Notes: a model not told the origin generated them from the letters alone. Shown: positions 27,250 to 39,407, counted from the stretch's first letter. The stretch is DNA of 64,000 nt from Karalla daura (GCA_029224185.1 CM055192.1:20300739-20364738); one strand, 5' to 3'. Program-made: numbers and translations.

Positions 27250-30200
27250 ATACCTGCTGTTTTTAAAGCACCCCTCGTCCCGTCTCGGAGGAAACCAACA
27301 TCTGTCTTTTGAATAAAACAATCATGTGCGTGGATGCGGCAGCTTTCATTTGTTTCATCCATTAACAGTGACAATAAAAAAATATCTTGTTCAAGTGAAA
27401 CTGAGAGCTGCGGCACAGCCATCTCCCCCCATCCCCATAGAATTGTTTTTCTTTCTTCTTTTTACCTTGTGTCCCTTTTGTACTCACTAAGAAAAGCCTT
27501 TGGAGTCAATTAGGTGGCATGTGGTCCTTAGAAACACCATATCATTAGAAACAAACAGATGCAGCGTGGGGAGCTGCATCCTTGAAGGTAGAAGGTTCAC
27601 GCTGTAGTAATTAGGAGCCGGGGCCCGATGAGGGCTGGCGTCTATTTAAACCAGGCGTCGCCTCCATAAAGCAAATCCCCTGCAGGTACATTATGTTCAT
27701 ATCTCGTGGGACATGGAGTAATAACGGTCACGATGTCAAGAGACCCTGGTCACATTTAGACACCTGAGATGTGATTAGTGGCCCGCAGCGCATCTCGGTT
27801 TCAAACAGGCCAAAGTTAGAGGATCAAACGCAGAAATCTGTCTGCATGTTTAAAAACCCAGGCGGCACATTTTCTCCTTAATTCATTTAAGTGAGAGTCC
27901 GGAAAATGGCAAAGCAACAAGCCAGTGATTAAACAAATGATGGCCTCCTGCCAAATTGCCTCTTTCCCGCTCCTCTCTGTGAATAACCTCCCGAAAAGAA
28001 AACGTGCGTCATTCCATTCAATCGAGCCAAATTACTCACTCGTACAGGTTCCTTTTTTTCCATTATTAGGGTGTGTTATGTTAAGAGCAACAGTGACCTT
28101 GTTAAGTCTACAGGCAGCCTCTCATCACAACTGGCAAGGCCTGGATGCACATTCTACCTATATGCACATACATTAGCATTTCTAGTTTAAAGTTTTTGCC
28201 CAAAAGCAAGTCAAACCGACGCAGCCCCATCAATCGGGTCATCATCCAAACATTTATCCGTATGTATAGATCACGCACTCACAAGACGACCTCTATCAAC
28301 AAGTGTCACACACACCACACACACCTCACACTGGAGCAGTGCTCCGTTAGGCCTAATTTGAACTCGATTTGACCTAAACATGCATGCCTTTGGTCTGTGT
28401 GAGGTAGCTGTGTACAAAAACGTGTACAAAAACGTCTGTACGGGATACCTTACAGAAAGTCTTGAGGACCTTTCTGTGCAGGAGCTCAAACCTAGGACTT
28501 TGACGCTGCGAGGTGACAGTACCAGCACCCACTGATCCACCTTGAACCCACCTTGTTTCCACCGTCGAGCATGCCCCAGTCCGTGCGTTTCACTCCGAAC
28601 GCCACCTGGGAGTCCGAGGCGTCCAAGCTGGTCACGGGGTGCCCGTAGACGTGGTGCAGCATGCGGGGTCGCTCCTCCCGGGCGTCCACCAGGAACACGG
28701 ACTCTCCTGCTGACAGAGCCGCCAGCGGGTGCTGCTGCCCCCTGCTGGCCACGAAAACCAGGCTCTCTACCTGCGCCACAGACGAGACAGGTAAATAACA
28801 CACAATGTACAAGGCTCATTTAATGTTCATGCTGTCACAAAAACGTTAGATATTGAAATCTTCATTATGATTAATGTTTTACTGTTCAAGTTCGGTCAAG
28901 TTTGATATATTCACCATTTCATCACTTTCACCTAGGCACCTTTTGAGCAACCCTACTGATATTGAGTTGGTTCCCGTGTCAGGTCTCCTTTAAGTTTTAG
29001 CGTGTTTGATGGATGTGAACCCGGCTGTTTAGAGTTGAAGTAAAGTAAGAGGAAAGGTAATCAGTGTCCTGAGTGCTCTCTGACCAGAGTAATCATAGCG
29101 GGTAGATTGGCCCCACTTTAGGGTGGCAGTCCTCATAGCCTTTGTTTTATCAGTTCGTGCCAACACTTAACACACGAAAATATGTGAAGAAAAAATCCTT
29201 AACCAACACAATTATCACTTTTTGTACACGTGTGAGAAATCAAACTGCCTTGCTCACAGGCTTGGGCAGCTGCGCCTGGCAGAGAGTCCTCCAGTAGCCT
29301 CGATCGTCGGCTCCGTCCAGCCGGAGGTCAGGTCCGGAGGCAGAACCCAGGACGGGGCTGTCGGGGCTCAGGGCCAAGGCCTGGACCTTCCCCGGGACCT
29401 GGTAGTGGTAGATGGGCTCTCCGCCCGTCTCTGTGCTCCATAAGTCCACACAACCTGCACCCGGAAGTGAAAACAGTCGCTTAGGGAGGAAGGAAGGAAG
29501 GTGGATTTGTAGATTTATTCATGCAGACGCACTCACCGTCTTCATACGCGGCAGCCGCCACGGTGCTGTTGACCTGGACGTGGCTAGCAAACGGTCGGGG
29601 CTCGGAATTAGCCGACAGGCTGTTGGTCTTCAGGTAGGAGGATGGCGAGTCCCAGTGCAGCGTATCCCACAGTCGCACGTCACCTGACGTGTACCTGAGG
29701 CACAGAACGAGCACATGGAGGCTGCTGAACACGTGACTGACAGGAAAGGAAGTCTGGGATGATGCACATGATGATGAAGGGCTGAGCGGTTGCCCAATTT
29801 CCACTGAGAGGTCCTGCTCCCTCTCTCGCCACTGAATCACTTCGCCCCCTCTCACTTTCCTCACGCCACTCACTCTGATGTGTTGATATATGACTTTCTC
29901 AAGTCGCTGGTTGCATCACGATTTTTTTTTTTTTTAGGATTGCAGGGGGTGTTGTTTGGATGGAAAAAATGAGAAACAATTCTCCTTATTCTGCTGAACT
30001 CTCCCCGGGAGGATTCACATTAGGAAGTGGCCGTGACTCCGACAGAGGACTCATAAGAAATCTGACTCTTTAGGTCTTTAAGCATACACTCCCTATTCAC
30101 TCCCTTATGAAGAGCGTGTCTACAATATACGTAACTATGATATAATCAGATTGCAACAGGTGCTTAAGATGTTGCTAAAAACAGTAACAGGAAATTGCAA

Positions 30201-33200
30201 ATTTCCTGTTACTGTTACTAAAAAAAATGACAATTTACAATCACACAGAGCAAGAAAATGGCACTGCTTCCTCCAGATGTGCACCAACCGGCTATTTCTC
30301 CGTTTCAAATGAGAAGCTGTGGTGGCCACAAATAACACAGAAAAACCCTGAAAGGTGGTAAAACGCCAGTGGTTTTGGGTTAACTGTGGGAACAAGGCAA
30401 TGAAATACTAAAAAACAAGGAAATAATGTTGCATTCTATGACAAACTATGATGGGAAACTTTATTGACCCGAAAATATTTATTGAAGGAGAAATGCAAAA
30501 AAAAAACGCCAAACAGATTCTGGCCTTTCGCCTCCTCAAACCCTCATTCACTTCCACTTCAGTTGACCTTTGCAGTTCAGTCCATCGAGCTGTGTGTTGC
30601 ATGCTGCACGTTACTTCAGTTGTACTACAATGGTAAGAAAAGCATTTGTTTTGATTCGATCAGAAACCAAAACCTTTGTCTGTGCAGTGCTGTCAGCTTA
30701 GCCGTGCCAGAGCCTGAGGGCAAAGCAACACGTTTCTCCATCCAGCATCTTATACCGCTTCTCCACCTCTCTGCCAGTTACACAGACCTCACACAACTTG
30801 TGCCACTGACAGATCTTAAAGCGCCACACCTTAAAGTCCCTTTCTACAGACCGGGTCTCTCTTGCACGACCGCATCTCAACCAGCATCGGTTTTTTCTTT
30901 TTGTTTCCCTTTTTCCTCCCTTTTTTAGCAGCCAAAAACAGGCAAGTCGCCCCCTCCCGCTCAACAGGCTCCTGCTCTGCTTCCTCTCACTGTCTGCGTC
31001 TCCGCCTCCTCAGAGAGCATCATCAGCTCGAGCGTGTGACAGAGTGACAGCGAGAGCAGCACGGGGTGTGCCTGTGTGGCCGTATGGGTGCGTGTGAGTG
31101 GCATCGCGGGGTTTTTGGCAGGAAGGGAACATGCACAACACGCGCTCTTTGGTTAATTGGAGCATCACCTCAATGCCAGTTTATCATCCGGATGATGACG
31201 CTGAATCTGGTCCAAGCAATTTGACAAAAAAAAAAAAAAGGTTTATATGAACTTCTGCGTCTCGGAAAGTTTGAGGAAAGTTACCGCGGCTTGCATGTGA
31301 GAAAGCCTGTGCAGATCTGGCCTTTGTGCCACAGCATGGTTGAGAGTTGTTTGGTTAATGAGTCAATGACTCCTGCTCCATTTTACATGCCCGATCTCAT
31401 TCCGCCATCTCTGTAACTAGATTTTGTGCCTCTTTAACTGCTATCGATTCTTTTCTGGTTCAACAAATTCAAGTACTTCCACTTAGCGAAACGATCCTTA
31501 AAGTACCAATAATGGGAAAACTATTGATGTTGTGATTATGATCGACTTGGTGAAGGAATAGAAGGACCCAGGGAGCGCTTTCACATTATGTATGATGAAG
31601 CTGTTTTGGTAGCGCGTGTCACACAACCTGAAGAGATATAAACACGGTGCCCTGTCCGATGAGACGCAGCAGGGCCGAGGGGAATCTAATCACACCGCTC
31701 CCCAGAGACGCTGTGCATCTCCTTGTGGGTAGTCTATCGGGCTCCTGTGGGCCCTCACAATCTATCACTGTCTAAGCTGGCTAGCTCTCTCACTCGCTCG
31801 CTCGCTGCAGGGCAGGTTTGCCTGAGTTGAGATGCAACTCTCGGCAGTGCTCTCATAACCCTCAGAGCAGCAACAGTGTGTGCGGAGAACAACAAGCAAG
31901 AGCGTGTGGTTAAATCTGCTCAGTAACGAGTCCTAAAACCCACAAAATGCACCTTTTTTGTCCCTTGCCCTGTTGCCCTACTTACTTTCAGGGGAATAAG
32001 GTGATTAAGTGACCACTGAAATACTTTCACTGACACTTCATGACCAAAACGTCATAAAGGAAGGAATTTGTAAAGATAAAGACTATCGTCCATGCCTGTC
32101 TGCCTATGTCCTTGTGACAAAACATAGTTTGTTTTAATGAATCACGATGAGGTGTGATCTCACCGTATTCGCACACACCCAGACTATTCTAACCAAACCG
32201 CGCTGTTGTCAGCAGAAGAAGACAGACAGTGAGCCGGGGCTGTCAGTGACTGACACGCGGCATCAAATTCACAAAAGCCACATATTGTTAATTAAAGGCA
32301 GTCGTAAATCTGAGGATTTACAACCAGGATTTATTTTCTGCTGAGATTTATGTGAGGCGATAAAGAGGGACAAGGGGAATACGAGGCGGCAGAATTCAGA
32401 GTATACGAGCAGAGGAAACAAAGTCCTTTAAACTCACCCTGCCAAGACGAACTTGTCACAGGAGCTGACGTCACACAGCACCTTCCCCAGCTCAAACTGC
32501 AGCTGGCTGATGGATCCCACTCGATTCTAGAGAGATAATAGCCCAGGCATACAAACACATGCAGTTACAGCCCTGTTCCCAAGAATGATCACAGAGATAG
32601 CTGTGATCATTGTGATAATCTTTACCACCTTTACAGATTTGTTTGCAAGTATCTGCTTATTCGAAAGAAAGACTGGGAAACTGGGTAGCTGCGAAAAACC
32701 CTCTTTGCATTAATCCACAGGTGAACATGCTCTTGTGACGTGGTGATTGTAGCAGGACAGAGTGAATCTGTCAATTCTTTAATTCTTTTATTCATGTTTT
32801 CCGCAGTGTCTCAACTTATTTTTGAGAAGCGTAAACCATTCATGAAATCATAAAATCACACCATTTTCAATTTTTGTATCTTTCAGATTAAAAGATTTTA
32901 TACCAGAGGCAAATTTTCACATTAAAATCTAGTTTTGTTTTGTGTTCAAGAACATATAGTGCATGGTGTCCTGTAGCGGTCTCCAGCTGAGTGGAAATGA
33001 AAGAGGGACTCTGATTCAGTGCAGCTGAGCAGCCTGAACGCACCTTCCAGTTGGAGCACACCCTTCTGGCCGAGCTGCGGCAGTCTCTCAGCGTGCTTTT
33101 CCAGCAGGGGGAGTCAGACACGCTGGCGTCCGGGTGAAAGCCCTCCCTGGTGCACATCCTGAACCAGAGAACGCCGTCCTCAGCGAGGACTCGCCATGCC

Positions 33201-34630
33201 CTGCTCACCTGGGAGGAGATTGGACAGCGGCGTGACCCATTGAGTCAGCTTACATTACGGCCTTGCATCACTTGATTTGTTTGTGCTTAACGAGCTCGGC
33301 CGACTGCCTGCAGCACCATGTGTTGGAGGTCGGCCACGGCAAATGTAATTTACTAATCTATGCCAATTTAAGTCACATAAGGTATACTGAGGATGCCCTA
33401 AGCGGTTCCACAGACTGGGGGAGGAGCGAGGGTGTTTACGGCCACTGTGTGATCTCTTTATAGGAAAGGGAAAAGAAAGGGTAAAAAAGAGAAATTGCAA
33501 GTTTGCAGCCTTCTAAAAATGTTCATTTGCCATTAGAATCAAACTGATCCACCTGCTCCAGGCCTCAAGCTGCAAATCTAATCAAAAGCTAACTGGAGTG
33601 GTCTAAAAGCTTTGGTCTGAAATTAAACTCTCTCTACCAATAACCCCGCCTCAGAAGTTTGCACAGATCATTACATCTTCGCTGAGGTCAGAACTCTTCC
33701 AGTGCAGCTCTAGTTAGTACTTTATTCATTCAATTAGAAATTCAAGTCTGAAAGTGAAATTTACAGTTCTTGAATTTCTCATGTCCTAGTACAAAGTGAT
33801 TTTTTTTTGCATTAGATGTAAACATCTAATGCGAGACATTTCGGTGATCGATAAAATTGTAACTTATGTTAATGGTTTTATTTTCTAGATGAATTGACAT
33901 ATTTCCCAATATTTCCCAAATATTGTCTGCAAGAAAAATTCATATTGGACTTTCAGTCTAACCTCATTATGAAAGCCTTGTTTTATTCTGCACTACAGCA
34001 GCTCCTCACCTGTGCACAGCGGCCCAGCTCAGTGCAGTCCAGATACTGGAATATCTTCAAGGCCAGCTCGTAGGGCAGCTCCACGTCAAAGAAGGGAATG
34101 TCATTGACTTCATTCTGCAAAGGAAGACAACCTGCATCGGACTTTGTTGACTGAGATGATACCTGTAAAACGCCTCATCATCATACCAGGTCCTTGATGA
34201 GCAGATCCAGCAGCTCCTCGTCCTGGTTGCCCGCCCTCTGTAGCTGCTGCTGTTGAAGGGATGTCCTGCAGACATTTGTCATGTCCTGATACTGTCTCTT
34301 CCTCTTGCTCCTCTCCTCCTGGATCCTGTCCAGGAGAGGACTGGTCCTCCCGTCCAACAAACTGTGAGCAATGGACACATACTCAGGCTGCTCCTCGGTC
34401 CGTCCTGCAGATGTTCTTCCTCCCTCCTCTGGCTCCGAAGAGCTGCAGGCGTTGTTTTGATCTTCTTTCGAGTCTTGGAAATAACTATTTTTCAGATTTC
34501 CCTGACCTGAGTGACCAGGAGCATCCCAGGAAGGAGAAGGAGGAAAACAATCTGGTCGCCGCTCCTCTTTTTTACTGGTTAGTTCTTGTTTCCAACGCTT
34601 CCTGAACGCTGCAAGTTCACCCTCGTCCAT
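16289..34630 (-). CDS. fbxw8: F-box and WD-repeat domain protein 8
   Basis: Substrate adaptor of the CUL7 (and CUL1) ubiquitin ligase. Eleven coding exons join in frame to 653 aa (human about 598), in transcript order: 34630-34187, 34114-34010, 33208-33044, 32526-32438, 29694-29537, 29454-29258, 28770-28552, 21575-21448, 18057-17884, 17344-17228, 16454-16289. Exon 1 encodes a charged, low-complexity N-terminus. The F-box spans exons 2-3 (residues about 149-203; LPYELALKIFQYLDCTELGR). WD40 repeats follow from exon 4 (YTSGDVRLWDT, GCVDLWST, RVRVFDLRAG, EGLVCVWEMR). The C-terminus (YNYNIGLTVPYDR) matches the family ending. The longest intron is intron 7 (about 7 kb); it and intron 8 are rich in simple repeats. 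It is divergent from HRK and convergent with TESC, as in human. Confidence 0.95.
17822..17878. repeat. Purine-rich (GGAGAA)n tract
   Basis: Almost pure purine strand, ending six bases from the 5' splice site of FBXW8 exon 9 (exon end at 17884). On the transcribed strand it is a pyrimidine-rich run inside intron 9. Confidence 0.7.
20439..20465. repeat. Poly-G run (27 nt) in FBXW8 intron 8
   Basis: An uninterrupted G27 on the plus strand. The exact length may be a sequencing or assembly estimate. Confidence 0.8.
20836..20918. repeat. (GT)n/(GA)n microsatellite in FBXW8 intron 8
   Basis: A GT dinucleotide run grading into GAGAGAGA and back to GT. Confidence 0.85.
21001..21063. repeat. (GAAA)n microsatellite in FBXW8 intron 8
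   Basis: About 12 GAAA units in a homopurine strand. Reading frames across it are low-complexity artefacts. Confidence 0.85.
22660..22805. repeat. Polypurine (GA/G)n tract in FBXW8 intron 7
   Basis: About 145 bp composed almost only of purines on the plus strand, with an internal G17 run at about 22742-22758. Confidence 0.8.
23164..23231. repeat. (GT)n microsatellite in FBXW8 intron 7
   Basis: About 34 GT units with two GC interruptions. Confidence 0.85.
26795..26945 (+). repeat. Interspersed repeat copy in FBXW8 intron 7
   Basis: The clearest copy of the family in this window. It runs GGGGCAATTTAGAGTGTC, AATCAACCT, CACATGTTTTTGGACTGTGG, GAGGAAACCCAAGTACTTGG, then GCAAATTGAGAG and CTCGCTGTAAGG. 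This is the block order of the abundant teleost L2/SINE-type tail. Confidence 0.6.
27218..27246. repeat. (CA)n microsatellite in FBXW8 intron 7
   Basis: About 13 CA units. Confidence 0.8.
30180..30216. repeat. Perfect 17-bp inverted repeat in FBXW8 intron 4
   Basis: Arms 30180-30196 and 30200-30216 are exact reverse complements around GCA. The stem is too short for a typical miRNA precursor. Confidence 0.8.
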
Positions 34631-34900
34631 ATTTTATAGTCATAGTTGACAAAAAAATAACTTAACCGTGTCTTAAAATCGCATTGTGGAATATATAGTG
34701 TATTTCTGATAAGCTTTCGCTCGACACCGATCCAAAACAAGCCTGTGTCCTCCACCATAAACAGTCCGGCAGGGAAATGATGCTGTCCAAAAGTTCCGAG
34801 TCTTAAATTCCGCAGGTTTATTGTGGAGGCGACATAATAAGCGCACATATATGCGATTATTAGCTAATAATAATAGTAGTAGTAGTAATAATAATAGTAA

Positions 34901-34959
<59 letters not shown>

Positions 34960-35782
34960 ATAAAGCATGTTAAGGCAGCGAAAGGCTAGTCTATTTTTAT
35001 GTAGCACCATTCATAACACAATATATGTGCGTTATAAAGGCAAAGAAATATATTACAACATTGAAATGAAGAGTGAAAAGAGGATATGATGCATAACTGC
35101 AAATTAAAATCAATACAAGCAGAAAGAAAAGTTATGTATGTGCGTGTTCAATATCAAGATTTAATATTTATGTTGTTTGTATTAATAACGTTGTCTTTGT
35201 TATTATTAGATTTTAATATAAACTCTTGGCAATGAATGCATGAACAAGTTTCTCCATGTCTTGTTGAGGCAGAAATCCCTTCAGTGATGTATTTGACATG
35301 GTCATAGGCTGATTAATCTTTATGTAGCTGTTATAATTCAGGACTCCGTAGCTGCACCGACGTTTCAGGCTTGGGCTTGGGGTTTTTAGTGTTCACTCCA
35401 ACAGCTCCCTGCTCTACATAAATGGAGCCATCATCTTGGAAAAGTCGAAGAAATGCTTTTTTTTAAGTATTAGAGAAGAGGACATGATGTTCCTGTAACA
35501 AAGGGCTCGTCAGATCAAAGCAGACAGGAGAGATTCAAGAGTTAACACCAGCGCAGAGCTATCTCTCTCTGCTGGGAGAAGATGATGTAAACCCCGGTAC
35601 CACGTGACTGACATGAATAATACAGTAGGGAGGGAGACGGGGAGAAAGGGGGAACGCAGACGCTAGGATTGGAGTCAGGATGAGCTGAGAGGAGAACGGG
35701 AGAAGTAGGAGTGTCTCACATCTCTGCAACCTCCGAGCGCTGAGTAGCTGTTTGTCTCTACCGCTTCTTTGAGTCAGTCAGG
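34631..35782. promoter_or_regulatory. Divergent promoter interval FBXW8 / HRK
   Basis: The two start codons face away from each other across 1.15 kb. The interval holds a long (AGT)n/(AAT)n array at about 34866-34962 near the FBXW8 side, and an E-box CACGTGAC at 35601-35608 about 180 bp before the HRK ATG. GC content climbs steeply toward HRK. Motifs are seen; their function is inferred. Confidence 0.45.
34866..34962. repeat. (AGT)n trinucleotide array
   Basis: About 97 bp of AGT units mixed with AAT units at the 5' end. It lies about 235 bp upstream of the FBXW8 ATG. Confidence 0.85.
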
Positions 35783-36079
35783 ATGTGTTTGCTGCCTGCG
35801 GACCAGCCGCTGCTGCGGCGCGGCGGCGCCGCTTGCGGCGGAAGCGGCCGCGGCGCGTCGCCCTGCTCCGCGGCTCAGCTGCTGGCGGCGCGGCTGAGGA
35901 GGATCGGAGACCAGCTGGAGGAGAGCAGGAGGCCCGGTGAGGAGCTGGGGGAGCAGCAGAGCAGAGAGCCGGGAGGAGCGGAGAGGAGGAGACACCTGAG
36001 GACTCACCTGAACGGCGTCCTACGCGCGGCCGCGCGCCTCGCCGCGCTGGCGCTGGTGGTCGCGAGGCGACACCTGTAG
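35783..36079 (+). CDS. hrk: Harakiri, BH3-only apoptosis activator
   Basis: A single-exon coding region of 98 aa (human HRK 91 aa). Known family role: the BH3 helix binds and neutralises BCL-2/BCL-XL at the outer mitochondrial membrane. Residues 29-47 (SAAQLLAARLRRIGDQLEE) match the HRK BH3 helix, with the core Leu38, Gly42 and Asp43 in place. The C-terminus (AAARLAALALVVARRHL) aligns with the mammalian tail anchor (AAAQVAALAA...RRNL) but contains extra arginines. The middle is Arg/Glu-rich and of low complexity. Codon usage is extremely GC-rich compared with its neighbours. Synteny with FBXW8 and RNFT2 supports the call. A possible donor (CAG|GTGCGT) about 25 bp after the stop suggests a spliced 3' UTR, as in mammals. 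Confidence 0.88.
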   Translation: MCLLPADQPLLRRGGAACGGSGRGASPCSAAQLLAARLRRIGDQLEESRRPGEELGEQQSREPGGAERRRHLRTHLNGVLRAAARLAALALVVARRHL

Positions 36080-38430
36080 GGCGCGAGGCGGAGGCAGAGG
36101 CAACAGGTGCGTCGGCAGCATCGTTTCAACCTGAGCTCGTTTAGTTTGTTTTAATCAGAGTTAAACAAAATGTTTTCACCGTCTGCGAGAGCGTGAATAT
36201 AGGAAGAGACGTGTTAGAAACTAATTTGGAAATCTGGCTGCGTGAGGTGATTGAATTGCAAAGTGTTGAAAGATAATTACAGGTTCAGTTATGAGCCACG
36301 CAGGTACCTGTGACAGAAGTTTGAGTTCTTATTTCAGATAATTAACGGAAAATGTGTGAAAAGTGGTGCAGAAAATCCCCTCAAAAGTTTGGAAATGGAA
36401 GAACAGTGGACGCCTTTTATTGCGTTTAATTTAACTTTGAGCTTTAATTAAAGAATTTAAGTTTACACTTATCAAATACTGTCAGTAATACTGCACCCTT
36501 TTGACCTTGTTTTCCTCCTCTTCAATAGTGCATAAACTCTGCACTCTAACCAGTCTACTGCACTCATAACTTGGTAGTCTTTATTTGACTTTATCGTCAC
36601 ATTAGCTTTGAATCTTAGCTATGCAAGTAATTTTTGATAAAAGCTTCTGCTAAATGACTAAATGATAATGTAACGTAACATAGGATATTGTTTATCACTC
36701 AGATTTATCCTACACAAAAACATTCACGTCCTGGATACACTGAATTTATTCATTTATGATATGACTTGCATTTATGTTTACTGTTCTGTTCATCTTGAAA
36801 TCCAAAGATTGAGGGTAAAGCGTCAGGCCTTTTTTTGTATAACACAATTCACACAATATGTAGCACTTATTGCTTTACTGTACATCTTACTTCAAATGAT
36901 GAGTTGCGTGCATGATGGTGTTGTATGCTGGAACCTGAATTTCCCAAAGGGAATCTTCCCAAGGGATCCAACGTGTATGTCTGTCTATCCATCAATCTAA
37001 TCTATCTATACATCTGTCTGTGGACTGTCTGTCCTAATATCAGGAGCATTTCTTAAATGGCTGCTTTGTGTAATGAAATGCATTCATCGCATCTTATACA
37101 GATGGTGCTCAGAGGACCCAGTGTGATGAACGGGCTCCTGTCATTTGCACTAGAAGAGATGCAGGAAGAGTCGGAGGCTGTGGTCCAGCTGTGGTGAAGA
37201 TGTGACCAACAGAAGAGAAGAAGCCAGATTAAATGTAAGCTTCAGGGTCAGGACTTTGCTGTGCCGGCCTCCCTGTGATGAGGAGGCTTCCTCAGGCCTG
37301 ATCAGGGACTCACTTTGCCTCTCTGCTGAGGCGCTGACAGCCCCGCAGTCGGTGCGATGCGTCCTGCCCCCTGCGTGACTCTCTGATTCAGTCATCCCGC
37401 TTCCAAACGGTGATGTAATCCTCCCCTGGTAGACTGGAGGGAAAAGCTTACTAATAGGACTCCTTTGAATTTTCACCTCCCACTTATGGGAGCGCTTGCA
37501 AAGGGGTGGGTTAAACCGATTAGACCTTGAACTGTTATCTGAGACTACAATTAGTGAAGCAATCCTGATTTAAAAGAAAAAAAAGAAGAAATGCTGCGAA
37601 TTAGACTGGCTTATCAGCCTCATGATGCACTTGTACTTTTTTTTACATAAGCTATACTGTGTCGATAAGGAGAGGGTGGCTGTTTTTATAGACGTTTTCT
37701 ACAGTGTTTAGATGATGTTTACACATTCTCCTGCGCTCTTAGCATTATCTGTGGGGGGCAGCGTTAAGTGGCTTCTTAATCATAAACAACATGGGACCTG
37801 TGCATAGGAGGCTATGCTCTTACTGATGTAAGTCTGTGATGTCTGGAAATAAGCTTTCTCTCATGTATCACGTGTAATGTGAGCAGAATTACTGGAACTG
37901 TCTTTTATAAAGTGTGTGCTATTTATACCGACTGAATATTTCATATGGATTTTTAGCGGTTGAAATAAAAAAAATTCTTGTTGGACTAAAGATCTCTTTG
38001 AGGTTTCATTATTACAAGACAAGAAACAGGCTTGGTAACGTGAGCAGAAGTGTTTTCATTTCTTTTACAACACCTTTGCAGTGCATTGAATGTATGACCC
38101 TGTCATACTGTCTGTGCAACCAAACAATGGGCTATTCCAAATGAAATTACTCATATTTTACAACTTTAACAGGAAAGAATATGGAACTGAAATTTGCAAC
38201 ATGCCACTGAAAATATGAATAATGTTAGGATTATGTCGCCTGGCTACAACCATCAACACTCACTGACACTACACACTGTGTACATTCTGGCTAATTACAA
38301 CTCACACACCATCTTACAATCTTAAATCATACATGAACTTACAACCACTTTGTCAGTAAATTATTTTGCTGCCATTTTTAAACAGGTAATCAATTAAAAA
38401 ATGGTCAAAAATAAGTAAAAGGAATGTGAT
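36080..38430. other. HRK 3' region and intergenic DNA
   Basis: No second coding region seen. A non-coding HRK exon could start near 37101, after a TTATACAG acceptor. AT-rich DNA follows, with no recognisable gene to 38.43 kb. Confidence 0.4.
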
Positions 38431-39133
38431 AGCACTTTATAACATAACTACACACCATTTAGCATTTAACATTAGTAAATACTTAATATGCAAAGCATTC
38501 CTCCAACTTTTAAACATTAGTATGTTATTTATAAACCGTTATAAATGTCTTACTCTCACTTATTACTCTATAGAATTTAACAATTATATTTTCATGCTTT
38601 ATAGAAATGAAACAAATTCAGCATTAACAAAATGTCCATTAAAAGGCAGTTATTCAGGAGGAATTAATGGTTCATAGGTTCATAGGAAGTACATTTAGAC
38701 GATTAAACTATTTAGTTGTACACTTGTGGACATACTTATCCATGATCCGTGATCATCCAAAATGAGGACTATTCATCTTACCAAGAAATTACAAATGAGA
38801 TTTATAGGTCAAGACCCACAAATCTCATTTATCACTTACGCACCCACCTCTCAGCACTACACTACATTTAGCCAAATAGTTTGTTAATTATTTACTATCA
38901 GTTTGTAAATAACTTATGAACCGTTAACATTTCTGGAATAACTGCTGCATAACTGCCAAATGACAGATTAGTGCTGTATCCAAATGCAATGGACACAGTA
39001 AAACACACTATGCAGTAACAGTGTTTAGAAATGACGCTACTAAGTATTACAATTGGAGGCTGCTTTCTAAATGACTAAGATTTTATTAATGTTAGATTGA
39101 TGCTAAATAGTGTGTACTTGTTATAAATTTTAC
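38431..39133. mobile_element. Candidate MITE-like non-autonomous DNA transposon
   Basis: The left end (about 38431-38486: CACTTTATAACATAACTACA, ACCATTTAGCATTTAACATT) and the right end (about 39081-39133) are imperfect inverted repeats of about 50 bp. Read on the minus strand, the right end runs TTTATAACAAGTACACAC, TATTTAGCATC, TAACATTAATAA. The interior is AT-rich and non-coding. No transposase is present and I could not define a target-site duplication, so the family is unassigned. Confidence 0.5.
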
Positions 39134-39407
39134 CAACAAAGCAAAAAAAGTGACTGATGTTGAATGCTGTGACTATTTACATTATTGACATTAAATGCTT
39201 TGTGGCCAAGTCTCCATATACGCATAGCTGTAAACCACCTTAACCTTTAGTAACGCTGCTAAATTTGATTTATGAGCGTGTCCTTAGGTGCCAGGTTCAT
39301 CTGAAGATAATGTGATGTGAAGCATTGTTTCCAAACGCTTACCCTGGTTTCAAGTGTTACTACAAAAAAATCAACTGAGAACGATGACACGCTACTACCA
39401 TGTCTTT

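Noticed and set aside
28271..28823. Arg/Pro-rich frames of 93-182 residues around 28.3-28.8 kb on both strands
   Set aside because: Shadow frames of FBXW8 exon 7 (28552-28770), which has the matching WD-repeat reading frame and splice sites.
30180..30216. Foldback considered as a microRNA precursor
   Set aside because: A 17-bp stem with a 3-nt loop is too short for Drosha/Dicer processing.
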